From NCBI RefSeq assembly GCF_035944355.1, contig NZ_DASZBH010000014.1, positions 248,001 to 312,000 on the forward strand: a stretch of DNA of 64,000 bases, written 5' to 3'. The notes beneath the pieces were generated by a model. It saw only the letters and a program-made list of their open reading frames with translations. It was not told the origin of the DNA and did not search any database. The number at the start of each line of letters is the position of its first letter. Within the stretch, counting starts at the first letter, position 1. Below are positions 55,814 to 64,000 of the stretch, one piece after another. The DNA is from Frateuria_A sp035944355. Lineage in GTDB: Bacteria; Pseudomonadota; Gammaproteobacteria; Xanthomonadales; Rhodanobacteraceae. The position numbers were made by a program, and so were the translations under genes.

Positions 55814-57110
55814 GACCGAAGGCTCCGGAGGGGAAAAGACACGCCTGCGCGTGCTGGTGCTGGGCGCCGACGGGTTGATCGGCCGCGCGGTATGCGACGC
55901 GTTGCAGGCGGCCGGCCATCGCCCGGTACGCGGCATCCGGCACCGGCAGGGTAGCGGCGGCGCGGGTGTAGACCACGTCGAGATGGACTTCGCGCACGAT
56001 GTACATCCGTCCGACTGGCTGCCGCGACTTAAGGGCATCGATGCGGTCGTCAACGCGGTAGGCATCTTCGCCGAGCACGGCGCGCAGACCTTCCGGCGCA
56101 TCCACACGCAGACGCCGCGCGCCTTGTTCGCGGCTTGCCGCGAGGCAGGCGTCGCGCGCGTGGTGCAGATTTCCGCGCTGGGCGCCGACGAGCATGCGGG
56201 CAGTCGCTTCCATCGCAGCAAGCGCGCCGGCGACGCGGCGCTGCATGCGATGGTGCCCAGCGGCACGGTGCTGCAGCCTTCGCTGGTGTTCGGACCGGCC
56301 GGTACGAGCAGCCGCATGCTGATGTTGCTTGCCTGGCTGCCGCTGGCGGTGCTGCCCGGCGGCGGACGCCAGCGCATCCAGCCCATCCACGTGGACGACG
56401 TGGCCGAACTGGTGGTGCGCCTGCTGGAGGACGACCGCCGCCCCGAGCGCCTGGCCGCGGTGGGGCCGCAGCCGCTGTCGTTGGCGCGTTACCTCGGGCT
56501 GTTGCGCCACGCGCTGGGCGGTCGCCGGCTGCGCGTGCTCGGCATTCCCACGACGTGGCTGGCGCGCCTCGGTCGGCTCGGCGGCCGCTGGGTCGACCGC
56601 GAGGCGCTGGCCACGCTCGATCGCGGCAACACGGCCGATGCCGAAGCCGCCACGCACTGGCTGGGTCGTCGGCCACGACCGCCGCGGATGTTCCTGTCGC
56701 GCGCCGAGGCGGACGACCTGCGCGCGCTGCTCGCCTGGCGCGTGTGGTCGCTGCTGGGCCGCATCGCCGTGGCGCTGGTATGGCTGGTGACCGCCGCGCT
56801 TTCGCTGGGCCTGTATCCGGTGGCCGGCAGCCTCGCCCTGCTCGCCCGCGTCGGGCTGCACGGTGCGGCCGCGTACGCCGCGCTCTATGGCGGGGCGCTG
56901 CTGGATCTTGCGCTGGGCATCGCCACGCTGGCGTTGCGCGGCCGCGCGCTGCGCCTCGCCTACCTGGCGCAGGTCGCGCTGATCCTTTCCTATACCGCCA
57001 TCATCACGGTCGCCTTGCCGGCGTTCTGGCTGCACCCGTTCGGGCCGATCCTGAAGAACCTGCCGATGCTGGCGCTGATCGGCGCGCTGTACGCCACCGA
57101 GCGGCGCTGA
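55812..57110 (+). CDS. NAD(P)-binding SDR protein fused to a DoxX-like membrane domain
   Basis: A 432-residue fusion. The N-terminal half (about 15-285) is an atypical short-chain dehydrogenase/epimerase with a dinucleotide motif (VLGADGLIGRAV, about 18-29) and no YxxxK. The C-terminal part (about 305-430) has four membrane segments of the DoxX-like family. Proteins of this layout usually precede a DUF2269 gene, as here, with a TGATG stop-start overlap. The role is not known; a link to redox or quinone chemistry in the membrane is only a suggestion. Confidence 0.8.
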   Translation: MTEGSGGEKTRLRVLVLGADGLIGRAVCDALQAAGHRPVRGIRHRQGSGGAGVDHVEMDFAHDVHPSDWLPRLKGIDAVVNAVGIFAEHGAQTFRRIHTQTPRALFAACREAGVARVVQISALGADEHAGSRFHRSKRAGDAALHAMVPSGTVLQPSLVFGPAGTSSRMLMLLAWLPLAVLPGGGRQRIQPIHVDDVAELVVRLLEDDRRPERLAAVGPQPLSLARYLGLLRHALGGRRLRVLGIPTTWLARLGRLGGRWVDREALATLDRGNTADAEAATHWLGRRPRPPRMFLSRAEADDLRALLAWRVWSLLGRIAVALVWLVTAALSLGLYPVAGSLALLARVGLHGAAAYAALYGGALLDLALGIATLALRGRALRLAYLAQVALILSYTAIITVALPAFWLHPFGPILKNLPMLALIGALYATERR

Positions 57111-57577
57111 TGGCATACCTGATCGTCAAGTGGCTGCACGTGCTCTCCTCCACGCTGCTGTTCGGCACCGGCATCGGCACGGCCTTCTACCTGCTGGTGG
57201 CGAGCCTGAACCGCGATGTGCGCGTGGTGGCGGTGGTGGCCCGCTACGTGGTGATCGCCGACTGGCTGTTCACCGCGACCACGGTGGTGTTCCAGCCACT
57301 GAGCGGCTTCTGGATGGTGCGATGGGCGAGGATTCCCTGGAGCGGCGGCTGGCTCGGCTGGTCGGTGCTGCTGTACGCGTTGGCGGTGGCGTGCTGGTTG
57401 CCGGTGGTGGCTCTGCAAGTGCGCATGCGCGACCTGGCCGCCGCGGCGGCGGCCGCGGAAGCGCCGCTGCCGCGTGCCTACTGGCGCGCTTTCCGTGCCT
57501 GGGTGGCGCTGGGCGTGCCGGCGTTTTTCGCCTTCGTGGCGATCTTCTACCTGATGGTCGTCAAGCCGCCGCTGTGA
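57110..57577 (+). CDS. DUF2269 family membrane protein
   Basis: A 155-residue membrane protein with four helices (about 5-30, 45-68, 80-102 and 128-150), opening AYLIVKWLHVLSSTLLFGTG, the signature of DUF2269. Conserved histidine in the first helix may bind haem or metal. It starts within the stop codon of the SDR/DoxX gene and its last 17 bases overlap, antisense, the CoA-transferase gene. Confidence 0.85.
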   Translation: MAYLIVKWLHVLSSTLLFGTGIGTAFYLLVASLNRDVRVVAVVARYVVIADWLFTATTVVFQPLSGFWMVRWARIPWSGGWLGWSVLLYALAVACWLPVVALQVRMRDLAAAAAAAEAPLPRAYWRAFRAWVALGVPAFFAFVAIFYLMVVKPPL

Positions 57578-59513
57578 CGCGACGCAGGGCGGCGAGCAGC
57601 AGGCGGCGCTGCAGGCGTTCGCCCAGGCGCCGGGGCCTGGTCAGTTGCATGCGCTCGATCGCCTCCGTCTCGCCCGCCACCGGCCCGCCCGGCCGCAGCA
57701 GGGCCTTGGCCAGAACGACCCGTCCGCGCCAGGACGAACCCTGCTCCTTCAACCAGCCCAGGGCGGGCAGCAGGCGCTGCTCGACGTCATCGAAATCGCT
57801 GCCGAAGGGGAACGCCGGCAGCAGGCCAGCGCGCCGCAGCGGCGCCAGCGCCTCGCGCAGGTGCTCGGGGCGATGCCGGCGCCAGGCCTCCGGGATGCGG
57901 AAGTCGGGCGCGAGCTTGCCGTTCGCCTTGGCCTCGGCGGCCAACGCGTCGAGGAAGCGCGCGTCGCAGATCGAAAGCATCGCCTCGACGCATTCGCTGT
58001 CGCTCTTGCCGCGCAGGTCCGCGGCGCCGTATTCGGTCACCACGATGTCGCGCAGGTGGCGGGCGATGGTGGTGTGGCCGTAGTTGAAGCGGATGTTGGT
58101 GCGCACCTGGCCGCCTTCGCGGCGGGTCGAGCGCAGCAGCAGGATCGAGCGGCCGTCGTCCAGTTCATGCGCCATCGCCACGAAGTTGTACTGGCCGCCC
58201 ACGCCGCTCACCACCTGGCCGTCCTCCAGGCCGTCGGACACGGCGGCGCCCAGCAGCGTGGCCATCATGCAGGTGTTGAAGAAGCGCGCGCCGCGGCGCT
58301 GCAGCGCGGCCAGGCTCTGGTGGTCGCCGTAGAGGTGGTTGACGTTGGACACCGGGCACATGTCGATGGCGTCCGGGTCGGCCGCTTCGGTCGCGTCTAG
58401 CCATTGGTACAGCTCGCGGCTGCCCAGGAAGAAAGCGCCGCGCAGCCAGTGTCCGCCGGGCGTGGCCGGATTCAGCCGGCCAGCGATGGCGGCGCGCTCC
58501 AGCGCGAGGTTGTCCCAGCTGCGGCGCTTGAGGATGCCGGCACGGGCCAGGTGCATGAAGCCGTCCATGACCATCTCGCTGGCGCCGTACAGGCCGGCCT
58601 CGAACGGCTCGAGGCCGCCGATGCGCCGCGCCAGCGACAGCGTGGGACTCTCGCCATCGAGCGCGCGCAGGCCGTCGCGCCAGGCGGCGTTGTCCTGCTG
58701 GCGCAGCAGCAGCGCCCTGACCAGCGCGTCGGACAGCGCGCCGATGCCGATCTGCAGGCAGCCGCCGTCCTTCACAAGCGCGCTGGCGTGCAGGCCCAGC
58801 GCGTATTCGACGACATCCACCGGCGGCCGCGGCAGCGCGAACAGGCGCGGCGAGCGCGCCGGCGCCAGTTCCAGGTCGAAGAAATCCTCCGCCACCTCCG
58901 CGTGGCCGCTCACGTACGGCAAGTCCGGATGCACTACGGCCACGGACAGCGGCCGTGGCTTGCCGGCGCGCGCGCGCTGGACCAGGAAGTCGAGCGTGAG
59001 GTCAGGGTTGCAGGAAAGGCTGTAGCGCACGCCGTCGGCCGTCTCGCGCCGCGCCACCAGTTGCACCAGCAGGTTGATGTCCTGCGCGGCCAGGTCGCGC
59101 GCGACGTGGGTGTAGTTCTGGCTGATGTAGTCCCGCTGCGCGCGCGGCGCATGCAAGAGGGCGCCGGACTGCAGGTAGAACTCGTGCACGGCCACGTTGT
59201 CCGGCAAGCCGTGTCGCGCCTCGGCCAGGGCGTACTCGGGGTCTTCGTAGTCGGCGCCGAAGTGGCGCTCGAGGAAAGGCGCGAGGAAGCGCTGCTCCAG
59301 ACCCGGCTTGGGCTGCGGCCGGGTCAGCGACAGCGCGGTGTAGAGCGTCAACGAGCGGGCCGGATCGGCCACGGTCAGCCGGTAGAGCGCGTTGAGCAGG
59401 CCATGCGGCTTGCCCAGGCCCAACGGCGCGGCGACGCACAGGTGCGGCCCCAGCCGGTCGGCAATGAGCTTGGCGCAGGCGGCGGTGTCCTGGAGGCGCG
59501 GCGCGGGCGGCAT
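57561..59513 (-). CDS. Acetyl-CoA hydrolase/transferase family protein
   Basis: A 650-residue protein of the 4-hydroxybutyrate/acetate CoA-transferase superfamily, longer than the usual 430-500 residues because of insertions. The C-terminal domain has VSGVGGQYNFVAMA and VTEYGAADLRGKS, both typical of the family's active-site domain. The N-terminal half has weaker resemblance. Substrate unknown. ATG 59513 is used; an open frame upstream extends into the promoter region of the divergent lipid synthase. Confidence 0.8.
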   Translation of the reverse strand: MPPAPRLQDTAACAKLIADRLGPHLCVAAPLGLGKPHGLLNALYRLTVADPARSLTLYTALSLTRPQPKPGLEQRFLAPFLERHFGADYEDPEYALAEARHGLPDNVAVHEFYLQSGALLHAPRAQRDYISQNYTHVARDLAAQDINLLVQLVARRETADGVRYSLSCNPDLTLDFLVQRARAGKPRPLSVAVVHPDLPYVSGHAEVAEDFFDLELAPARSPRLFALPRPPVDVVEYALGLHASALVKDGGCLQIGIGALSDALVRALLLRQQDNAAWRDGLRALDGESPTLSLARRIGGLEPFEAGLYGASEMVMDGFMHLARAGILKRRSWDNLALERAAIAGRLNPATPGGHWLRGAFFLGSRELYQWLDATEAADPDAIDMCPVSNVNHLYGDHQSLAALQRRGARFFNTCMMATLLGAAVSDGLEDGQVVSGVGGQYNFVAMAHELDDGRSILLLRSTRREGGQVRTNIRFNYGHTTIARHLRDIVVTEYGAADLRGKSDSECVEAMLSICDARFLDALAAEAKANGKLAPDFRIPEAWRRHRPEHLREALAPLRRAGLLPAFPFGSDFDDVEQRLLPALGWLKEQGSSWRGRVVLAKALLRPGGPVAGETEAIERMQLTRPRRLGERLQRRLLLAALRRVTAAA

Positions 59514-59593
59514 GGACCGATCATCGCAGAAGCGACGCGCCGCGCGCATCCGCCGACGCCATCGCGCCGCCGCCCATGTCCTACACTGGCCCG

Positions 59594-61021
59594 ATGGCGA
59601 CGACTCCGCTGATTCCATCCGCGCCCAGCCGCTTCCTGGCCGAACAGGCCTTGAGCCGCGCCGCCGGCGCGCCGCTGATCGGCGGCAACGCGGTCGGGCT
59701 GCTGATCGATGCCCAGGCGCACTACGACGCCTGGCTGGCCGCCATCCGCGGTGCGCAGCAGCGCATCCTGCTGGAGAACTACCTAATCAGCGACGACCCG
59801 GTCGGCCGCGCCTTCCTCGATGCGCTGGTCGAACGGGCCAGGGCCGGCGTCCAGGTCGCGGTGGTGTACGACTGGCTCGGCTGCCTGGGCCAGTCCGGCC
59901 ATGCCTTCTGGCAGCCGCTGCGCCGCGCCGGCGGCGAGGCGCGGGTGTTCAATCCCCCGCAACTGGGCAAGCCGTTCGGCTGGATCACCCGCGACCACCG
60001 CAAGCTGCTGGTGGTGGACGGCGACCTGGGTTTCCTCTCGGGCGTGTGCATCAGCGCGCGCTGGCTGGGCGATGCGCGCCGCGGCGTGCCGCCCTGGCGC
60101 GACACCGGCGTATCGCTGCGCGGGCCTTCGGTGGCCGAACTGGAACAGGCCTTCGCGCAGAGCTGGGCGGGCCTGGGCAAGCCGCTCGCCCTGCCCGAGC
60201 CCCGCGCCGCAACGGCCGGCAAGACCGCATTGCGTGTGATCGCCACGCAGCCGGCCACCGCCGGCATGTACCGGCTGGACCAGCAGGTCGCCGCGATGGC
60301 GCGGCGCACGCTGTGGATCACCGACGCCTATTTCGTCGGCATGGCGCCGTACGTGCAGGCGCTGGCTTCGGCCGCGCGCGACGGCGTGGACGTGCGCCTG
60401 CTGGTGCCCGGCACCAGCGACATCCCGCTGGTCGCCGGCATGTCGCGCTCGGGCTATCGGCCGCTGCTCAAGGCCGGCATCCGCGTGTTCGAATGGAACG
60501 GCTCGATGCTGCACGCCAAGACCGCCGTGGCCGACGGCCAGTGGGCGCGCGTGGGTTCGTCCAACCTCAACATCGCCAGTTGGCTGGGCAACCGCGAGAT
60601 CGACGTGGCGGTGGAGGACACCGGCTTCGCCGCCCTGCTCGAGGCCCAGTACGAGCGCGACCTGACCAACGCCACCGAGATCGTGCTGGCGCCGCGCCGG
60701 CACCGGCCCTACATCGAACGGGTCAAGAGCAGCACCGAGCGCCCGCCGCGCCCGAAGCGTCCCGGCGGCAGTTCCAGCCGCGCCGCCGCCGGCGCCCTGC
60801 GCATCGCCAACACCGTCGGCGCCGCGCTCACCGACCGTCGCGTGCTGGGCGACACCGCCCGCGGCCCGCTGCTGGTCGGCATCGCGGTATTGACCGTGCT
60901 GGCCGCGGTGGCGCTGGTCTGGCCCCGGGTGGTCAGCTGGCCGATCGCGGTGCTCGCCGCGTGGTTCGCGCTCAACCTGGCCATCCGGGTGTGGCGATTG
61001 CGCAGGCGGCAGGGGTTGTGA
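59594..61021 (+). CDS. Cardiolipin synthase-like phospholipase D family protein
   Basis: A 475-residue protein with two HKD catalytic motifs: HRKLLVVDGDLGFLSG (about 136) and HAKTAVADGQWARVGSSN (about 307). It resembles ClsB/YbhO, joining phosphatidylglycerol molecules or related alcohols. Unusually the two membrane segments are at the C-terminus (about 425-445 and 448-466) behind a basic linker rather than at the N-terminus. An in-frame ATG six codons earlier (59576) is possible; I chose 59594 because a TACACT box lies 7 bases before it. Confidence 0.85.
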   Translation: MATTPLIPSAPSRFLAEQALSRAAGAPLIGGNAVGLLIDAQAHYDAWLAAIRGAQQRILLENYLISDDPVGRAFLDALVERARAGVQVAVVYDWLGCLGQSGHAFWQPLRRAGGEARVFNPPQLGKPFGWITRDHRKLLVVDGDLGFLSGVCISARWLGDARRGVPPWRDTGVSLRGPSVAELEQAFAQSWAGLGKPLALPEPRAATAGKTALRVIATQPATAGMYRLDQQVAAMARRTLWITDAYFVGMAPYVQALASAARDGVDVRLLVPGTSDIPLVAGMSRSGYRPLLKAGIRVFEWNGSMLHAKTAVADGQWARVGSSNLNIASWLGNREIDVAVEDTGFAALLEAQYERDLTNATEIVLAPRRHRPYIERVKSSTERPPRPKRPGGSSSRAAAGALRIANTVGAALTDRRVLGDTARGPLLVGIAVLTVLAAVALVWPRVVSWPIAVLAAWFALNLAIRVWRLRRRQGL

Positions 61022-61108
61022 CGGGCGCTGCCAGGAAGTGACACCCAACATGCACTTCCTGGTCCAAGCGCATGTTCCCCAAGCGCTTCGTGCTAGGCTC
61101 GCCGGTCC

Positions 61109-62464
61109 ATGCACAGCCCCGACCACCCCACGACTCCGCCGCGCAACGTGCTCACCCCCAGCATGCTCAACCGGCTGGTGCGCGGGCTGCTGGAAGACGC
61201 GCTGCCGCTGGTGTGGATCGAGGGCGAGCTGTGCAACGTGTCGCGCCCGGCCTCGGGGCACCTCTACTTCACCCTGAAGGACGCCGGCGCCCAGGTGCGC
61301 GCCGCGATGTTCAAGCCCAAGAGCGGCTGGCTGCGCTTCAAGCCCGCCGACGGCATGCACGTGCTGGTGCGCGCGCGGGTCGGGCTGTACGAGCCGCGCG
61401 GCGAATTCCAGCTGGTGGCCGAGCACATGGAACTGGCCGGCGAAGGTGTGCTGCGCCGCCAGTTCGAGCAGCTCAAGGCGCGGCTGGACGCCGAGGGCCT
61501 GTTCGAGGCCTCGCGCAAGCGCCCTTTGCCCCGCTATGCGCGCCGCATCGGCGTGATCACCTCGGCCACCGGCGCGGCTATCCGCGACGTGCTGAGCGTG
61601 CTGCGCCGGCGCTGGCCGCTGGTCGAGGTGGAGGTGCTGCCGGTGCCGGTGCAGGGCCGCGAGGCGCCGCCGGCGATCGTGGCGATGCTGCGCAAGGCCT
61701 CGGCCGCCGCGCGCCACGACGTGCTGCTGCTGACCCGCGGCGGCGGTTCGCTGGAAGACCTGATGGCGTTCAACGACGAGGCCGTCGCCCGTGCGGTGCA
61801 CGCCAGTGCGATCCCGGTGGTGAGCGCGGTGGGCCACGAGATCGACTTCTCCATCGCTGATTTCGCCGCCGACCTGCGCGCGGCCACGCCCTCGGCCGCC
61901 GCCGAATTGCTGGTGCCCGACGCCCAGGCGCTCCGCCGCCACCTGGAACAGGGCTTGCAGCGGCTGCGGCTGCTGCAGAGCCGCCGGCTGCAATCGCAGA
62001 CCCAGCGCGTGGACCACCTGCTGGCCCGCCTGCAGGCGCAGCGCCCGCAGGCGCGGCTGGCACGCGACCGCGAACGGCTGGCGGCCTTGCAGCGGCGCCT
62101 GCACGCGGCCCTGCACGAGCGCCTGCGTCTGCACGCCCATCGCCTCGATCGCCTGCACGCCCGCCTGCTGGCGCAGCATCCGCGCCAACGACTCCTGTTG
62201 CTGCAGCGGCGCCTGGCCGAGCGCGAACGCTCGCTGCGGCAATGCATGAATCACCGCATCGATCGCGCGCAGCTGACCCTCCGGCATTCCGCGCGCGCCC
62301 TGCAGGCGGTCAGCCCGCTGGCCACGCTGGAGCGCGGCTACGCGATCGTGTTCGACCGCGATGGCCATGTCCTGCGCGACGCCAGGCAAGCCCCGGCCGG
62401 CACGCCGCTGCGCGCGCGGCTGGCCGAGGGCGAACTTTCCCTGCGGGTGACCGACGAGCCGTAG
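61109..62464 (+). CDS. xseA: Exodeoxyribonuclease VII large subunit
   Basis: Catalytic subunit of the single-strand-specific nuclease ExoVII. The 451-residue protein has an N-terminal OB fold (WIEGELCNVSRPASGHLYFTLKD), the catalytic domain with GVITSATGAAIRDVL, TRGGGSLEDLMAFNDE and VGHEIDFSIADFAAD, then a long Arg/Leu-rich coiled coil (about 280-400). The partner xseB is not in this window. Confidence 0.96.
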   Translation: MHSPDHPTTPPRNVLTPSMLNRLVRGLLEDALPLVWIEGELCNVSRPASGHLYFTLKDAGAQVRAAMFKPKSGWLRFKPADGMHVLVRARVGLYEPRGEFQLVAEHMELAGEGVLRRQFEQLKARLDAEGLFEASRKRPLPRYARRIGVITSATGAAIRDVLSVLRRRWPLVEVEVLPVPVQGREAPPAIVAMLRKASAAARHDVLLLTRGGGSLEDLMAFNDEAVARAVHASAIPVVSAVGHEIDFSIADFAADLRAATPSAAAELLVPDAQALRRHLEQGLQRLRLLQSRRLQSQTQRVDHLLARLQAQRPQARLARDRERLAALQRRLHAALHERLRLHAHRLDRLHARLLAQHPRQRLLLLQRRLAERERSLRQCMNHRIDRAQLTLRHSARALQAVSPLATLERGYAIVFDRDGHVLRDARQAPAGTPLRARLAEGELSLRVTDEP

Positions 62465-62530
62465 CGGCTTCGCCTCACGCATCGGCAACGCGTACGGCGG
62501 CACCCTGCCCTGAGCCCTCGGGAGACGTCC

Positions 62531-63964
62531 ATGCTCGACAAGACCTACCCCTACTTCCTGGCCAATCGCCCGCAGCAGCCCAACGCCGACCTGGAAGTGC
62601 GCGACAAGTACAGCGGCAAGGTCGCCACCCGCGTGGCGGTACCGGACGGCAAAGCGATCGGCAAGGCGATCGCCGCCGCGGCAGCTGCCGCCGCGCCCAT
62701 GCGCGCGTTCAAGCCATGGGCGCGCCAGGCGGTGCTGGAGCATTGCGTGGCGCGCTTCACCGAACGTCGCGACGAGCTGGCGATGGCCCTGTGCATCGAG
62801 GCGGGCAAGCCGATCAAGGATGCCGCCGGCGAGGTGACCCGGCTGATCGAAACCTTCCGCATCGCCGCCGCCGAAGCCGTGCGCATCGACGGCGAAACGC
62901 TGACCCTGGAACTGGCGCCGCGGCTGGACGGCTACCACGGCTACACCAAGCGCGTGCCGATCGGCCCGGTGTCCTTCATCACGCCGTTCAACTTCCCGCT
63001 CAACCTGGTGGCGCACAAGGTGGCGCCGGCGATCGCCGCAGGCTGCCCGTTCGTGCTCAAGCCCTCGGAGAAGACGCCCATCGGCGCGCTGATCATCGGC
63101 CAGGTGCTGGCCGAGACCGACCTGCCCAAGGGCGCGTTCTCTATCCTGCCGGTGGACGGCCGGCACGCCGCGCCGCTGGTGGAGGACGAGCGCTTCAAGC
63201 TGCTCTCCTTCACCGGCGGACAGATCGGCTGGGACCTCAAGTCCCGCGCCGGGCGCAAGAAGGTGGTGCTGGAGCTGGGCGGCAACGCCGCCTGCATCGT
63301 CGATGGCGACCAGGGCGGCAAGCTCGACGCCATCGTCGAGCGGCTGGTGTTCGGCGCGTTCTACCAATCCGGCCAGAGCTGCATCGGCGTGCAGCGCATC
63401 TACGCGCACGCCTCGGTCTACGAGGCGCTGAAGAAGAAGCTGGTCGCCGCGACGAAGAAGCTCAAGGCCGGCGACCCGAAGAAGAAGGACGTGTTCATCG
63501 GCCCGATGATCGACGAGGCCGCCGCCGAGCGCCTGCAGGGCTGGATCGAAGAGGCACGCAAGGCCGGCGCGAAGCTGCTGTGCGGCGGCAAGCGCCAGGG
63601 CAACATGCTGGAAGCCACGCTGATGGAAGAGGTTCCGCGCGAGGCCAAGGCCAACCGCATGGAAGCCTTCGGCCCGTTCGCGCTGCTGGCGCCGTTCGGC
63701 ACCTTCGACGAGGCCATCGCGATGGTCAACGATTCGGACTACGGCCTGCAGGCTGGCGTCTTCACCGACTCGCTGGAGCACGCCATGCGCGCCTGGGACG
63801 AACTCGAACAGGGCGGCGTGATCGTCAACGACATCCCCAGCTTCCGCGTGGACAACATGCCCTACGGCGGCGTCAAGCTTTCCGGCTTCGGCCGCGAGGG
63901 CGTGCGCTACGCCATTGAGGACATGAGCGAGACGCGGCTGATGGTGATGCGCCGGCCCGGCTGA
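62531..63964 (+). CDS. Aldehyde dehydrogenase family protein
   Basis: NAD(P)-dependent aldehyde dehydrogenase of 477 residues. Conserved elements: FITPFNFPLNL (cofactor pocket), KPSEKTPIGAL, LELGGNAACIV with the general-base glutamate, the nucleophile C284 in SGQSCIGVQR, and EAFGPFALLAPF. It resembles the glyceraldehyde-3-phosphate/succinate-semialdehyde-type branch, but the substrate cannot be assigned. AGCCCTCGGGAGA 5' of the ATG gives a good ribosome-binding site. Confidence 0.93.
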   Translation: MLDKTYPYFLANRPQQPNADLEVRDKYSGKVATRVAVPDGKAIGKAIAAAAAAAAPMRAFKPWARQAVLEHCVARFTERRDELAMALCIEAGKPIKDAAGEVTRLIETFRIAAAEAVRIDGETLTLELAPRLDGYHGYTKRVPIGPVSFITPFNFPLNLVAHKVAPAIAAGCPFVLKPSEKTPIGALIIGQVLAETDLPKGAFSILPVDGRHAAPLVEDERFKLLSFTGGQIGWDLKSRAGRKKVVLELGGNAACIVDGDQGGKLDAIVERLVFGAFYQSGQSCIGVQRIYAHASVYEALKKKLVAATKKLKAGDPKKKDVFIGPMIDEAAAERLQGWIEEARKAGAKLLCGGKRQGNMLEATLMEEVPREAKANRMEAFGPFALLAPFGTFDEAIAMVNDSDYGLQAGVFTDSLEHAMRAWDELEQGGVIVNDIPSFRVDNMPYGGVKLSGFGREGVRYAIEDMSETRLMVMRRPG

Positions 63965-64000
63965 GCCGCTATCAGTCGACCGGCGGGCCGGCGCCCTCCG

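Noticed and set aside
59783..63781. Very long open frame on the minus strand opposite the lipid synthase, xseA and aldehyde dehydrogenase genes
   Set aside because: High G+C removes stop codons on the opposite strand; the plus-strand proteins have full family motifs and the antisense frame has none.

Overview
The window is about 67% G+C and reads as a core chromosomal segment of a gammaproteobacterium of the order Xanthomonadales (Lysobacterales), most likely the Rhodanobacteraceae (Dyella/Rhodanobacter/Luteibacter group). The support is the gene order (lolC-lolD-comEC, sdhCDAB-sdhE, hrcA-grpE-dnaK-dnaJ, uvrC-pgsA-tRNA-Gly/Cys/Leu, smpB next to ssrA), the protein sequences and the base composition. 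The genus is an inference. I see no prophage, transposase gene, CRISPR array or obvious defence island; nearly all space is housekeeping genes.

Layout. 1-3273: start of comEC, lolD, lolC, then ygfX and sdhE. 3550-7238: succinate dehydrogenase sdhCDAB (minus strand) with an SDHAF4-like factor in front and the Fe-S-linked ygfZ divergent from it, so complex II and its assembly factors sit together. 8214-10268: an amine-oxidase-like flavoprotein, csaA and an acetyltransferase that appears frameshifted. 10507-15737: an envelope cassette, lapA-lapB, a WecA-like glycosyltransferase, a WbpM-like dehydratase and galU. 15862-18787: ihfB, rpsA, cmk. 18899-22604: acyl-CoA-binding protein, fadH, a LysR regulator and a second-type ribosomal protein L36. 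22718-27545: carA-carB-greA. 27758-30536: an orphan 2OG-Fe(II) oxygenase, a cation antiporter behind a manganese-type (yybP-ykoY) riboswitch, and dapB. 30696-35643: hrcA-grpE-dnaK-dnaJ with two sigma-32-like promoters. 35787-39916: recN and a divergent NarL-type regulator / MASE1-type histidine kinase pair. 40225-42855: fur, bamE, rnfH, ratA, smpB and tmRNA. 42932-46591: a receiver protein, four tRNAs, pgsA, uvrC. 46700-51112: kdsB, then serC-pheA-aroA. 51261-54451: a FemAB-like acyltransferase, aat, ispG. 54541-55300: a large inverted-repeat element plus a short repeat. 55331-63964: small membrane proteins, an SDR/DoxX-like fusion, a CoA-transferase, a phospholipase-D-type lipid synthase, xseA and an aldehyde dehydrogenase.

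The most interesting material is non-coding. There are two candidate small RNAs: a minus-strand one before lysR with C-rich loops and a U-rich terminator, and a plus-strand one before fur built of successive hairpins with GGA in two apical loops. There are also the Mn riboswitch, paired hairpins inside the sdhA-sdhB gap, a REP-like doublet between sdhB and sdhE, and a roughly 680-bp inverted-repeat element downstream of ispG. None of these RNA calls has been tested by folding or alignment; they come from reading complementarity by eye.
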